Source of the DNA: Stercorarius parasiticus
Lineage: Eukaryota > Chordata > Aves > Charadriiformes > Stercorariidae
Assembly: GCA_013396915.1 (NCBI GenBank)
Contig: VWZL01006771.1
Location: 924,334-988,333, forward strand
Direction of reading: 5' to 3'
Length of the DNA: 64,000 bases
Part shown: positions 41,075 through 55,049 of the stretch, piece after piece
How positions within the stretch are numbered: the stretch's first letter is position 1
Layout: each line of letters starts with the position of its first letter
Notes under the pieces: generated by a model
What the model was told of the DNA's origin: nothing
Databases searched by the model: none
What the model saw: the letters and a program-made list of their open reading frames with translations, nothing else
Position numbers and translations under genes: made by a program

Positions 41075-41754
41075 CTGCAACAAACCACAAATTGGGCTGA
41101 GTTCAGAGCACAAGATAATCCATGCTGCATCTGTCAATCTCTTGCTATCGGGATCCCTTTGGGCTAACAGTCCAATTGAAAATTATTACATCCATCTCTC
41201 AGCAGACTTGGCAGGCAGCTGCAATTTTTGTGTTCATATAGAAAAATAAGAGGTTGGGGCAGCTTTTATTAACATTAATTCAAGAAAAGCCAGAGAAAAA
41301 CAAATTCTTAAAAATGCCTCTACACCTAGAGCAGAATATATTTCACAAAACCTAAGGGTCTGTCGTGGCAATGCCACCCAGTGCCCCTTTGTCACTTCTA
41401 AGAGTATGCACTGAATTAAGAGCCCGAACTACATAAAGATTTATGCTGTTAAAACAAGATTTAGGTGAACTTTTGTCATCTGCAGCTGAGATGCAGAAAA
41501 CCTGACTGTGGCTTCCTAGTTCAGGACCTGCCAGACCATCTTGCTGCGTGACCACCGTTTCAGCCAGCAAATCTACGACATTTTCTTTAGGTTATACTCG
41601 GGGCGTCTGGCCACCGCTGCTCTGTAGTGATCGGCAGTACCAGGATGCAGAAAATAGGCACACGGAGCTTAACCGCTGTGGGGACTGGCTCCCTTCCTCA
41701 GTGCAAAGGGAGGTGCCTTGTTTTCAAACATGATCTATGAAGAGAAAAACAAGT

Positions 41755-41794
41755 CCTTTCTTATAATAACCCAGCCTTTCTTATAATAACCCAG
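41755..41794. repeat. Perfect 20-bp tandem duplication
   Basis: The unit CCTTTCTTATAATAACCCAG is present twice head to tail without mismatch. Confidence 0.9.
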
Positions 41795-42006
41795 AGCCTG
41801 GAGAACCAAAGGGGACAAGGAGATGCTGATTTCCTCCTCAGTTTCCTCAAGTTTAACATGTTTCAAGACCACCTTTCCCATTTTCCATAGATGCCTAACC
41901 AGATACATGTTTTTTGAGGGGACTGAGAGAAAATCAGGATTTTGGTCCTTCCAGTGTGAACTCCAAGAGTAGAAGCCTGGCTGGAAATCTTTTGAGCTGA
42001 GAAGTT

Positions 42007-42036
42007 CAAAAGTACTCAAAAGTACTCAAAAGAAGT
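42007..42036. repeat. Short tandem repeat of CAAAAGTACT
   Basis: Two perfect 10-bp units followed by a third with a small change (CAAAAGAAGTAC). Confidence 0.75.
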
Positions 42037-43904
42037 ACAGAACGTAGCCGTCTCACATCTGTCCCCCTTCTGCACTTGCAGGAACATCACACAATGTCAA
42101 AGCATCAGACAGATAGGCAGAGGGTCACCCGAGCCCAAGTGTAACTGCCCCGTCTCCTCTTCCCTATCCCCTACAGCTCTAGACATTCATGGGTCTGTAG
42201 CCTCCGAAGCTCAGGAATTTGCTGACCTCAGGTCTTTCCTCTTTTGTACATACACTTTCATCATTAGATCAAGGACGGGGACCAGCTATGTTCTGAATTC
42301 TGCTCCATTTTGAAGGATACTCCATGGTGCGCTCTGAAGACAACCATGGCCCTTTGATGTGCAATTTGACAACCGTTTCCTGTTGCCTGGCCCTAGGAAT
42401 CTCCTGGCCCAGGCTGTGTCCATTTGGGACGTCCCTCTGGAGGCATTTAAATCTCCCCAACTATTCACAGGGGTCTTGGTGCCTAACCTGGAGGTCATGC
42501 ACCCAAAGCATTCCTGCTGCAATAGATCACTTGTACACATCTAGAACAGGTATTTGTTTAGTTCCCAGGACTGGATTTGCAGGATGGGGCCAATGCTTAC
42601 CACTATTTCTACAACTCTTACAATTTAAGGGCTTAACTCTAACTGTAACTGGGGTCACCTCAATGTAAACATTATGCACCTCCTCATTTACCCAACTCAA
42701 CTTTATAACTCAATACCATCTTTTCAAAATTCAGAAAAGCAACTAAAAGTAAATGAATTAATTTGGTTTTCTTTGATAAAAGACATGAGAAGATATTTAA
42801 AAATAACATCAGGTCTAGAAGAATAATTGATTTGCATTACGTTCTTCATATCGATGAAAATATGTTCTTCAGCTGTATCAGAAATGGAATGGATTAATTC
42901 AGTAAATGTAACAGTGACAACTCAGAAAAGGTATCTGACAGATTTTTTTGCTAATTACCACAGGTTGGGGCACTATATGGTTTTTGCTTTTTTTTCCCTC
43001 CACACATTGTACAGGAATTTACAGGGACGAGCTTTGGAAAAAATAGAAAGGTTTATTTTAAAATAAAAAAACCCAAACCTCCCTACAACGAAGCAGAGCA
43101 ATACGTACTCACATATGCTGTAAAGTCTGATAACAGTGACAGTAATTATACCTTAAGTCTGTTGCAGGTTTTGCAGTGGCAATTAATCTGGAAAGCATCA
43201 GTAAAGGTACAATCTTTGTAGACCATAGCACTGGCATAACACAGTAGCTCATTTCAGTGTTTAGTCTCACGCGTGCACGTGCAATTAGGTGGGATTTTCC
43301 TGTTCCACCACAGATGTCCACGGGAACAGAGTTGTGTGAGTACTGCACACGCTTTACAGCCTTACTTGTGGTCTCATTAAATTACCACGAATTAAAATGT
43401 CCCAGTAGCATCTTGGCTCAACATAAGAGGAATTCTCTCTTTCAGAAATTAAGATAGGAGAAAAATTTAAGACACCAACATCCATGCATGAGGATAACCA
43501 GAGCCCTGAGCTGGCCTCCGAGGTGTGCTGCAAGGATGAACCCAGATATCCTCCCAGTGGAGCGGGCCGGCTCGAGTGCCAGGTGGGCTTCCCCATGGCT
43601 GCAAACATGTATGTGCCCCCTCCAGTAAGGGATCGTCTTAATTGGAAAATACTCTAGCCTCGGGACAAAAAGGGAAAAGGTTCATGACAAGACCTAATAA
43701 CACTCTTTAACAGCCAGACAGGCTTCTGAGCTTACCTTCGAAAGAGTTAATTCCTCGGTTCCTGTGATGCAGATTGCAGGCATTTACTAGCGAACTGATG
43801 CTTGCTTTTTTATAATCATTAACGGAATGACATGCCTAATAGTATGAACAACGCCTGATTATAAAATCCTGATTTAGCAAAACACCAAAGCATATGCTTG
43901 CACT

Positions 43905-43950
43905 GGAACATAAGAATAGTCCTAGTGGGCCAGTGTGCGTGATGGGAAGC
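43905..43950 (-). mobile_element. Possible CR1 extreme 3'-end relic
   Basis: GGAACATAAGAATAGTCCTA followed by GTGGGCCAGTG resembles the reverse complement of the turtle/archosaur CR1 end (CAGTATGGCCGTTCTTATGT). Very short. Confidence 0.4.
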
Positions 43951-46900
43951 TTGTTTTGAAGTGTTTTGTCAGTAGAAATCCCTGAAACATCAGGTTTTAC
44001 TGATTAGTGTCCCCCAGCCCATGGGTTGTGATCAGCACATCACCCACAAGCACTTCTGATGTCCTCAGCTGTAGGCAATAAAAAGGAAAAGGCGAGAAAA
44101 GTATGATTTTGCCTAAAGCACATGTCTTGTGGAAAGGCAAAGCAGAAGCAGAGATTGGTTTGCTACCCCATTTTTTCCATTTCTGAATGCCTCTGACACT
44201 ATGGTGATGGGAACTACCTAAGTGCCTAGACAGGCTGATGAACAAAACTTAGCGTTGCAAAGATGGGAAGCTGTTTTGGAAGAAAAATATCTTGGAATAA
44301 GAAAATTCATGGGAAAAAGGACGAAATCAATGGCATAGGATAAAGCCAACATGACTTGTTTTCTGTCTACTTGAGCAAACCTCTTTTCCTCCCCCACATC
44401 CACTGCTACATGTTTTGCATCTATTCTCTTATTGTGCCTAAAACAAATGGCTTTAAATATATATTGCTAGTCCACTATTAAATCTCATTTTGTGATGAGG
44501 GCTTTTTTTCTATTCAAGCTTACGCTAGATTGCTGTTACATTATGTAAATTCAGCTCACTTCCACTGATGTGTGCAATGATAGTCTGCAGAAAGGTGAGA
44601 CAGACGGACAAAGGAAGAGATTTTCAAGGCACAAAGGGTGGTCTGAACCCAACCTGCCTTCACAGGTGAGAGCAGCTCAGTGCTTAACTGCAGTGTGAGC
44701 TTTCAATTCCCTTTGGAAAGATTTTGTTGAAATATGACAAAAATTCAACATCTTCTTCGCCACGCTGAGGCTTTCTCTTTTATCTGAGAGTACAACAGTA
44801 TGGCATAACACTCTTTAGTACCCAATAACACTTTATTTATGTGTTTGAGCCATTTCAGGTAACAAAAAATACAGCGTATGTTCCATGACATTGGGAGAGA
44901 GGGATATTGCATCTAAGGACATCAGGGTCAAATAATGCTCTTACTGAGATGGCTGCCAAATATGCACACACTGCTAAGGTATTTTAAACGTTGCTTATCT
45001 GGGAAGCCCACATACAATCTAAATTTGATGCAGTGGTTTAGAGTAAAAGCTGGAAGAACTTGATCCATTGATTCCAAGGATATCGCATTATTGGCATTGT
45101 TTTGCTCTGTCTGCTAAACTAAGTCCAGTAATAGAAGGAGACATCAATTTGTTGTCATACAACAAATAATCTGGAGGAAGGGTTAAAAATACTAGGCTGG
45201 AGAGCACTGGCAATTAGAAAAGAGAACATAAAATATGTCAAAAAGGCAATATTTTCTATCTTTTCTCCACACCAATATGCATCTGTCTGCTTAACAGTGC
45301 TACTGGTTTCAGAAAATAAAGAGGGGGATAAAAGCGGAAGCATTTAAAGAATAAAGAACTGCCTTCTCACCTTTTGACTGTATTTTACTCTGCAGGGAAT
45401 AAATTTGGTTTCTGTTTGTGACAGGTTCCTTTTTCACAATGGATTTCATTGCTTGTTTTAAAAGAACGTAAGAATCCAGCTTAGTGTGAGACTGAGCTAA
45501 TGTTGTACCAGCAGTATTGTGAAAAATGACTGTGCAATGTGCAATGTGTTTTTCTTTTTAAACAGAACATGCATTTGCAGTAATTCACTGTGAGCCAGAT
45601 ACTGCTAGCTTTCCCCCTGCCCTTAGCAGCTCACTGAGCTAGCTGAGTAAATACCTCCGAAAGCACTTCCACACCAGCACAAGGCAGATTTTAACTTCAG
45701 TAATTAACTATCATCTTCCTAAAGGCTTGAAGCATTCACAGGGAGTGCACAACAACGTGCATCAGGAACATTAACTGGATAAGCTAAAAGAAAACAAGAG
45801 AAGATGCAAGCTGAATTATATTTTGCCCCCGAGGAGAGAAGCGGTTTCTGAAGTTTAGGGTCATATCCTTTGCAACCCTTTCTCTCCCCGCAGGCACGGG
45901 CGCAGGATGCATGCTGGCACTTAACAGCTGGTGCTCCTGATTAGCAGCTCTCAAGGGGTTAAAGTGTTTGCCCTTAGATAGTTGCCTAAGTGGAGCATCC
46001 AGCATGTCAGAAAAACATGAGTAAAAGTTGAATTCTCTTTTCCTCCTGCAATAAATAACGAGCTAGCCAAATTCTCCTGCAATTGGCTCCATGAGGTGAC
46101 CAGCAGCAGCTCGCAACGTTTAAAACCGTGGATTACATAATGTTAGTTTTATGACTATAATAATGAAATCTTCCCTCTCTTCTCCTCCCCCTAAACATGG
46201 CAGGGGACCCATTTTGGTAAGCACAAGACACATGAGAAACACTCTGTGGAGGGTAATCCCTTCCACATTGTAGCAGCATTGCTGTCACTGTGATGGTACA
46301 GCAGTATAACAGACAATGTAACAGTATAACAGAGGGGTAACATCTTTTAATATATCAGCTGGAAAGAAAAAATTAAGGTATATCATTAAAAAGGGGTTTT
46401 CAGGTTTAGTACACTACAGAGCTTGTGCAACTGAAAGTGTGCTGGGTTTTTTTTTTTTTTAGTTCTAAGAACAATCAGCATTTGTTACATAAATGTATGG
46501 AAATTATGGCTTAATTAAGGCAAGCTTTGAGATTTTATTTTTATGTAATAGGCTTGAACATACTCGCACCGAAAGGAAAGTCAAAAGTTCTATTTTATTC
46601 ATTACTAACGAAAAGTGCGGCGTAGATTCTGTGAGACTGATAGAATTTTATATTAAAGGACTGTATTAAAAGGAATATTTTAGATTCTAGATGATCTGAA
46701 TTTTCTGTGTATTTATAAAAATAAAATGATCCTTAAATACTTCATCAAAGCAGTTATTTGTGGGGGGTTTCTTTTTAAATAACCCAAACTCAAGAGTTTT
46801 CTTTGTGATGCTTCACAAATACATATCACTCATAAATATTAAATTAAAAAGGATTTCTCTAGCTGGGAACAACTTTCAGATCTACTGGCATATATCCTCA

Positions 46901-47014
46901 AAAAGATATGATTATAACTCTGCAGAATGGCTATAAATTTGTTACTGTGAGTCCTAAAGTGTGGCTTGGTCATTAGGTTGCTATGTTTAGATAACATTTG
47001 AATTCTCTTCCAGA

Positions 47015-47165
47015 CTGAGACTCTGACTTACTGCACCACTTTGGTTAAATCATTAAATTCACCCTATGTTTCACGCCATCGTTTATAAAATGAACCATCT
47101 TTTTCCTACCTAATAAGTTGTTATGAAGGCAAATCCATTAATGATTACAAGGTACTTGGACACTG
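47015..47165 (+). mobile_element. MIR SINE relic (sense)
   Basis: ACTTACTGCACCACTTTGG, then GGTTAAATCATTAAATTCAC, then TTTCACGCCATCGTTTATAA and AATGAACC, then TACCTAATAAGTTGTTATGA. This follows the MIR order: ACTTACTAGCTG, GTTACTTAACCTC, TTTCCTCATCTGTAAAATG, then TACCTACCTCATAGGGTTGTTGTGA. Strongly diverged, as expected for MIR in a bird. Confidence 0.55.
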
Positions 47166-48589
47166 GAGAGGTGAGGACCTAGATAGATACTCTAGGATAC
47201 TCTATCCTTTGCACCTTTCTCAGCCCTCTTTCTGTTCCCCTTGATCATAAAGTGATCACAAAGCTGAATATATGATGTAGGAGTCATGCTGAGTGGTTGT
47301 AAATGTGGGACTATTAGCACTGTTACTATTTCTCCTTAAGGAGATGATGATGATCTGTGTGGGAATAAAAATCGGAGTACTAAGGGGAATACAGAAATGA
47401 CCTGTCAAGTGCCTTTCTTTTTGCAGCAGTAAGTATTCCGTTTCATTCTAGTCAGATACTACCTGCTTAATGCATCTTTTTATATTTATTATATGGTATA
47501 GATTTTGAATTAGGCCTTGAAGGGCAAAGGGACTTGTTAGGTCAGATTAAAAACTGGCTTGTTAAAATCTCGAAGGAAGAGTCCCTAATACAGTTCTTTC
47601 TGCTGCTGTTGCTAGAAGCTGAGAAAGATCCAATTAATATTTCTGAGATGCTGCTGACCGGCAGCCTTTTAGCCTCAGAGTCACGCGCGGCACAGTATTC
47701 ACAGGCACTTGGGAGCGCCGTGGAAGAATCACTTGTAAGATCATGAAATAGCAAAAATACACGTGAGAAAGAAAGTAAGGGCAAAAATCCAGTGTCAGCA
47801 AGGACAATCAGCTGTCTCATCACAGCGTGTCTGTGTTTAGGAAGAATACAAGTGTTTTGCATGTTTGGGTGATGACTGTGTGACTCATGCCTGAAAGTGA
47901 TGCTTCATGGTCAAAGCACACTCATGCACAGCGGCTTTATGCTGCCTTTCTTCCCTCCCCACGCGAGGGCTCTGACAAATAGGCTTTCTTGGGCTTAGTA
48001 CAGCATTTTCTGGCTGTTTTCTGCACTCAGCTTTGCCTCAGGAAGGAGGCAGACAGTGAATTGTGGACACCCAAGGACAGAAACCTCCTAAAGAAGAACA
48101 GGCAGTAACTAGAGCCAGGTCTGCCAGGAGCCTAATACACAGAAAGGGCCCTTCTATACTGCTGGCTGTGATAGCGTATAGAAACAGAAGCGGGCTCTCT
48201 GGGGAGTCAGGAGGGTTTATCAGTACCCATGGACTATTACACTGTCACAGCTCGGCTGGTCTCAATGCCTGAGCTAGCTGGATGTAGCACAGATATGCTA
48301 TAGATTTGCAGTGCCCCCAAAGCTCTAGATGCCTCCAGATTCCCGCTGACAACTTCTAAAGGACGGCTCACGTAGCTGCTCCAGCAAGCGTTTGCCCCAT
48401 TGAGTACTTAATGTTGCAGTGACACATTTAATCACACCATATGAGGGGCAGACTCAATCTGATTAAAGAAGAAAGGGTCATAACTAGGGGGAGTGTAACA
48501 CCACTTCTTCACTGACCATTAGTTTTAATGGCATACCGGTAATATTTACTAACTAGCTTAGTCTCAAAGGCCCAGCCTCATCTCATCTA

Positions 48590-48790
48590 CTCCAGCCATC
48601 CCTGAAGTTCGAATCGGAGTTAGTCATCTCCTCTCCCAACAGCTAAGAGAGAGAGGGGAAGCTCTGATGGGCAATTCATTTGCCTGGGAATTATCCTCCA
48701 GAGGTGCGTATCGTTCTCCATTGATGACTGGGTAGACCTAGACAACTAGGTTAGGTGAGATGCTTAACGCTAGGTGCTTTATACGGCTAA
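48590..48790. repeat. Possible ancient interspersed repeat, family unknown
   Basis: Contains CTCTGATGGGCAATTC, TTGATGACTGGGTAGACC and GAGATGCTTAACGCTAGGTG in a spacing that reminds me of an old sauropsid repeat. I cannot name the family and the assignment rests on memory. Confidence 0.2.
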
Positions 48791-50283
48791 AGTTATCTGG
48801 AATGAACCTGGGCTGGAAAGAGTTGAGCTTCTGCTCTGCAGTTTCGGGTTCACAAATGCCAGAATCTGTCAAATCTAACACAGTTTGAGATCTGTGTTTT
48901 GTGTCTGTTGCCTTCCCCTCTTCCCTCACCTCCCCAGTTTTTTAATGGCAATTTTAATGGAAATGACAAAAGAAAAAGCAACATGGAACCACAATGAAAA
49001 GATAAAACACTTGCAGTATAGTGTAGGGAAGGCCATCAAAAACATGTTCTAAGAGTAAGTGCTGTTTGTATAGTGCTCTGGTGCAAAGAAACAAGAGTAT
49101 TTTCTATCTTCAACTTGCATTGTCTGAGTGCCCATTAAATAAAAACACTTGTAAATATTAAAGTTAAAAAAAGGAGCTGAACAACGGCTAGAAACTACAA
49201 AAATAAAAGCAATTTTCATTTGTAGTTATCCAGATGTCTGCTGCAGTAGCTGCTGGAGTTCTGCTATTGGCCAGGAGGATCATTTGATGCTTTTCATGGA
49301 AAGAGAAAAGCGTCAGCAAAAACCTAGCGAGGGACACAGTTTTAAAGATAACAAAAAAGATAAATGTATTCAGGCTGGCATTTTCATTAAAAGCTTATTC
49401 TCCCTCTGAGATGAACAAAATCTGTGTGCATGCGTGTATGTAGTTAGGGATGGACCCAACGTATACCCGAGTCTGTGAACAGTCTGTAATTTCACACAAA
49501 ATACCTAAGTGCTTCTATACACCTAAAAATGACCCAAATAAAAATTTCACTACGTTTATTAAAAAACAAAACCAAGCCAAAAAGCACAATAACAACAACA
49601 AAAAACCCAGCGGGAAAAACAAGCATACGATTGGAGACAGGAGTACTTAAAGTAATAAAAGCGAAGTAATGAAAATTATTGTGACAGTCATATACGCACA
49701 CAGTATAAATCACACAATGTGTTATTGTTTGCACATTTTATATAAATACTTGAAAACTGCATGTTATAAATATATAAATGTAAGTGATATGGCTTTGTCA
49801 GTATGCAATCCAAAGGAACGTGATACTGAAGATGGAACACCTGGGAACAGCCTAATATTTTAAAAACTGCTACAGGAAAATAATGCTTCTAAGCTTGCAC
49901 TGATTCTAACAGTCTTGCAGAGATAGAAACTCACTACTGACATGTCAGTTTTTAAGCTAATATCCTTTGTCAATGCAGAAAAAACATGCAGAAACCACTC
50001 ACTGTAACTGAATGCAAATGGATGCTAATTTGAGGCCCAGTCCTTCCTGCTTTCCACTGTGCATGAGAATATGTCACATCACACTCTATATCATATAGGG
50101 ATTATTTCTCTTTTACATCTGGATTTCCCCCAGCCCCCTCGGAAGTTAAAAGAGGAATATGCCTAGACTACTACATGCAAGAAATAGAAGTTAATGAATT
50201 GTGTTCTATATGGGGTAAGACATCCTGTAATCACCTATGGTCACTCTAGAAAACACCAGTGCACACATCTAACTTCAACTTAC

Positions 50284-50302
50284 ACATGCACACACACACA
50301 CA
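50284..50302. repeat. CA dinucleotide microsatellite
   Basis: A short (CA)n run interrupted once, probably of little length variability. Confidence 0.7.
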
Positions 50303-50979
50303 TAGATGAACATATGAAGCATATGCACAGCAAGAATTGTGGATGTGCTGCTACTGCCTACTCATAGGTGTTCTGCAGTATCGGCTCCCATAGACTTCTG
50401 CACAATTTGCTTCTTTTAGCACCTCTTCTAGAAACTACCAGTGAATTACCTGAAAGGCAGTTCATCTCCACGTGCTGAATCAAACACGAACAAAGTCAGA
50501 TGCTGATTGCAAAAATGACATTTCTGAAAACATGTCTCAGTTGGCCCTAAAAAATCTTGGAGTCCCCTCTGGAAAACGTGAATTTTCTTTACAGGGGACA
50601 CAGAAGTAGCTCGCCCACATGAATCTATTAAACTGTAAGAACTGCATTTTACAGTACTTTCATTTTACGTTGCACGTAGGTGGCAATGCTTTCACAAGAC
50701 AGTACATGGAGTGACCTGAATAAAAGATGCAACTACTATGGATTCATTCTTTAACGAAGTTTATCCTTAAAAGTGACTAAACTGGTCCAGCTATAGAAGT
50801 TGTGGAATAATTACACTTTAGTTAGGTAATATACCTTGTACCCTTTACAGCCAGAAGACTACCATCTGGTCAATTAAACACTTCTCTTCAAATCCTTCTA
50901 TGGACTGCATGAGATTAGCCACAAAAAAAATAGTTCTTCACTGTATATAAACCTCCTTTTCCAAACATTTGCCCGTCTG

Positions 50980-51360
50980 CTTCTCAAACTGATAGCACAG
51001 TACTTCCATGACCAGCTTTTTCACTTTTCCATATTCTAACCTACCCATTGTGTGAAAAAATGCTGCCCAAATTCCTTATCTGCTTGTCTTCTCCTTAGTT
51101 TCAGTCAATGACCTCTTGTTTTCAAATTAGTCACTATCTCAAGCTGCTTACTGACATCAATACATTCCTTTCAGGGTCTTCTAACGCTCTATGGGGACCC
51201 CCCTTCGTGCTCCCTTTCCCAAGGAATAGCCCATGTCTGATCAGTCTTTCTTCACAATTCATTTGCCCCGCACCCTGAATAATTAGAATTGCTTTCTACC
51301 ACACTTTCCTAGTCCCTTCTCCAATAAAATCTCCAGAACAGCAAATAACTCAAGGAATAT
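50980..51360 (-). mobile_element. Ancient CR1/L3-like LINE relic
   Basis: The plus strand reads as reverse-complement CR1: GTGTGAAAAAATGCTGCCC, CAATGACCTCTTGTTTTCAA, GACCCCCCTTCGTGCTCCCT, CTGATCAGTCTTTCTTCAC and TCCTAGTCCCTTCTCCAATA. These fall in the order of the antisense turtle-type CR1 consensus as I remember it. Diverged and non-coding. Confidence 0.5.
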
Positions 51361-54300
51361 GGCTCTTTTAGAGTAATCCCTGACCACTAAACTATATAAA
51401 AGAGAAAAAAGCTAAAGAAATTACATCGATAACTTGTTTGCTTTTTGTTTGAAGTCTCTATTTGCCATAAAGGAAACCATCTAAAACCGCAGTCCATACA
51501 GTAGGAAACATCAACCAGCAACACCCTCCCTGTGGTCACTAATTCATTTCACAATAGAAGCTTGCAGAACGTGCTACTTTTTAATCTTCATTTTATGAAC
51601 TATTAATCGATGACTCTATAGTGTCAATAATGTGTCAAAAACTTTAAAGCTTTATACCTCAGAAGATGTTCTGCAAAGGAAATAAACAGTTTTAAACAGC
51701 GTGTTCTAAATAGCGAGAGTTCCCTGAGCATCGCAGGCTGGACCATAAAAAACTGCCCTATACATTCCCTATACACTTTTGCGTGTAGCTGGGGGCCCAG
51801 CTCTCATTGTGATTAATTATCTGCTGGGAAAGGCTGCAAGAATGAGCACTATTTGCCTAATTGTGTTTCCAGGGTAACTCATTACATAAAAGTTACAATA
51901 CATAAATGCAGCTCATTTGAAGAAACAGCCTTATAACATACGATATGTTTACATGGACACTAAGAACTTCCTTCAGAAATTGAAATAGCAACATTTCAGA
52001 TTTACATGGTTAGCATTGTTGCTGCTGAGAACTGAGGCAGTGTTGCAGATAGCACAACAGCGCACAAAGCAAAATCTAATTTTTTGGCTTTACCGGCCTG
52101 AATTTTTTCCCTTTTTCCTAGAGATTACTAGTAATCTATCTCACCCAAATCTCAAAGACCAGCAATTTGATTGATTCAAACTTAGAATATGAAAATGATT
52201 GTATTTGTCCTGAATTTTTCTGCTGTAAATTTTTCTCCAGAATACCACCTATTTCTAATCCCACTTCTTTTTTTTTACCATTAAATACCACTTTTAAAAA
52301 AAAGTAATCTCTCTTTTACACTATATAGTCTCTCAACCACTGTATGACGTGTAGTATGTTAAGTTTCATTTTCATGGGAGAAGCTGGATCCTGGGCTGAA
52401 GAAATATTCCTGCGTTCACCAAGAGCATGTCAGAAATAGTCTCCTCTAGACTTGTATCAGCGCAACCGAACAATAGATTTTTCTTAGACTTTGCATAAGG
52501 ACTCAAAAATAAGCAGATTGAATCCATTTTAACATGAATATGGGCAAGCATTTTCTTTCATAAAATCCTTTCAGAGAGGAGCCAACCCCACAACTTCATT
52601 ATGATTGTTAAATCCACACAGCAGATAAGCAAAACCTCAGCAAGGGTTCAGATTAGCCAAAATCATTTGATCACGATGAGTCAGAAGGCGAATTAAGGAA
52701 TCTTTTGTTTTGCCTTAAAATGTCACGGTATAAACTGCATCTGCTCAGGAGCTGACTCACAAGACCCTCAGACAATAGGGTAGCGGGGGCAAGGAAAGGA
52801 CTTGGGGAGATAACCTCCGCAGACAGCCCAGGCCAGAGCGTGTGTGCTCATCAATTATAATCCAAGCTTTTGAATGCGAGAGAATAAACCGTTGGTTCGG
52901 CTTTGCTAAATCGAATCTTTTTGCTGGGCTTTAGAATTCAGAAATCGATACTTTAAAAGGATTTTAAAATTCATATTCGCCTTCCCTTTGACTCATCTCG
53001 TTCCAGCTAGTTCAAACACAAGAACATGGATGGTCAGCAAACCCTAAGCAGCTGCTGGCTGGATTAATATCTAAAAATCAAACTATTATCTACACTATCC
53101 AAGCCTCTCGGTTCAGAAAAATGAAAGTGGGAAGACTCATAATCTCATTTTTTTTTATTTTTCGTGCCAGAAACACTCAATAAAAATGTCTTGCACTATA
53201 TCAAACTTTTAGTCACTACAATAAGCCTGCAGGAAAGACAAGAAATGAGAAAATTCTCAGCTTTTCTCTAGATCACACAAAAAGAAAAACCTGATCAGCT
53301 CAGAGTTACTGTGAGTTTGGGGTGAAGAAGGAATATCAAGCAGACTAAATCTAAATCAGTTTATCTTCCCTAGTAACAAAGGATAATACTTGTAAATACA
53401 TCAAGAATGTTGAAATTCTCAGTGGAAATCGGCCTCAGAAAAACAGTCTCTGTCAAAAATCCAGCAAGCCTTGTTATCTATAAAAACAATCCATTATCAT
53501 TTTCCGTATTTATTTAAATCATGGAAGCACACAAGGAGTTGAAATAAATCATTTCTCAACTTCTCACTCAAAACTAAACCTTGTCCTAAGCTGCCTGTCA
53601 GGGAAATAAAAGGTGACTTGGTTACTGTCGTAAAATTGTAACACCCATGTAAAAATAGTATCATCATGAAATAGTTGTCATAGTTAAAACACATTAAATA
53701 GTATTTAAACGTGCTACTGTAAGGCCAGACTCAACCAGTTTGGTTGCTATTACTTTGATGGGTATAGGATCAGGATCTTGTAACTGCTCTGCATATGAAT
53801 ATAGCAAGAAAAATAATTATAGTAATAAACTACATGATAAATGGCAGCACTAAGTTACTGGAACAACTAAACAAAAGGATACACTTGCATTTAAAACTTT
53901 CCGCTGACATGACACAGGAATGATAGCACTGAATAGACACTGTTGTTCTCTGACTGTTCCAGTATCTAATAAGATTATTTAATGTGGCTGTTCGGAGTGA
54001 ATGCACAGATGCAGTCATTACATTTACTGCACAGAGGACAGTGAAATTCATTAAAAACCTGATCCAAGAGGAGATCCTGCCCGGCTCTCAAGGCAGCTTG
54101 GGGCCAGGATGGAGTTTGCTGAGGGAAGGCTCCTGCTAGCCCCCTGCTAGCTCTCGCTTGCCCTCCCACCAGCCCAAACCTACAAGTACACCACGGGGCC
54201 ATTTCCAACCTCGGTAACAACTCCTACCCTCCGTCAATTGCACTAAGACAGGGCGCTTTGCCTTTTTTTTAAGTTTCATTCCTGCTCTCTCGAAGGGGTC

Positions 54301-54805
54301 AGGGCCATCAGACCGACATGGAGGAGGTCAAGCACAAAATCCTCCCCAGCTTGGTTCCCCTTCCCCTGCTTTAGGCTTTAGGAACAGGTCCCTCGCTGGT
54401 GCTTTTCAGCATCTAAAATAATATGAGGGACAGCAACAGGCGAGATAGTTGAAGATATGAATTTATAATGCGTTTAATAGACTAAGTATTAGCACTAATT
54501 CAATGAGCAGTAGGAGAAGAAATTGTAAATGACAAAGGCATTTACAGTTAACTGTCTAAGAGAATGCAGGGAAGTAAATCATTACGTGAAAAAGGAGCTC
54601 CTTTTCTCAACCTACCCTATTAAAAACCCCACTAAAGAGCCAAGGCATTTATTGATTGCTTTCTACTTTCCCACTGCCGAAACTAAGTACTCCTCTATTT
54701 ACTTTGATTTAAAAATGCATTATTGTCTACTTTCTAATAAACCAGACAGTGGAACAAGAAACTCAAATTATTCTAAGTTTATTCTTAAAAGTCCGTTTTT
54801 TTGGG

Positions 54806-54822
54806 TTTTTTTTTTTTTTTTT
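54806..54822. repeat. Poly-T run
   Basis: A T17 homopolymer just after a T7-GGG tract. The exact length is prone to sequencing error. Confidence 0.8.
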
Positions 54823-55049
54823 GAAAGACTGAAGGCCTTAATCCTTAAAAGCCTTTTTGAAAGAAATGTTACTAGATGCTGGCCTTGCAGCTGGGCCCAG
54901 ATTGAAAGTGCACTTACATTTTTATGTTTAGTGCTGAAGGACTCTGAAGTTAGCCCTCGCACTCCACATAAAAGCTTTGGAAAGGGCATTCTTTGCCACT
55001 CGTGCAATTCATTCTCTAAGAAAAGGAAATGGAAAGAAAGATTTCATGT

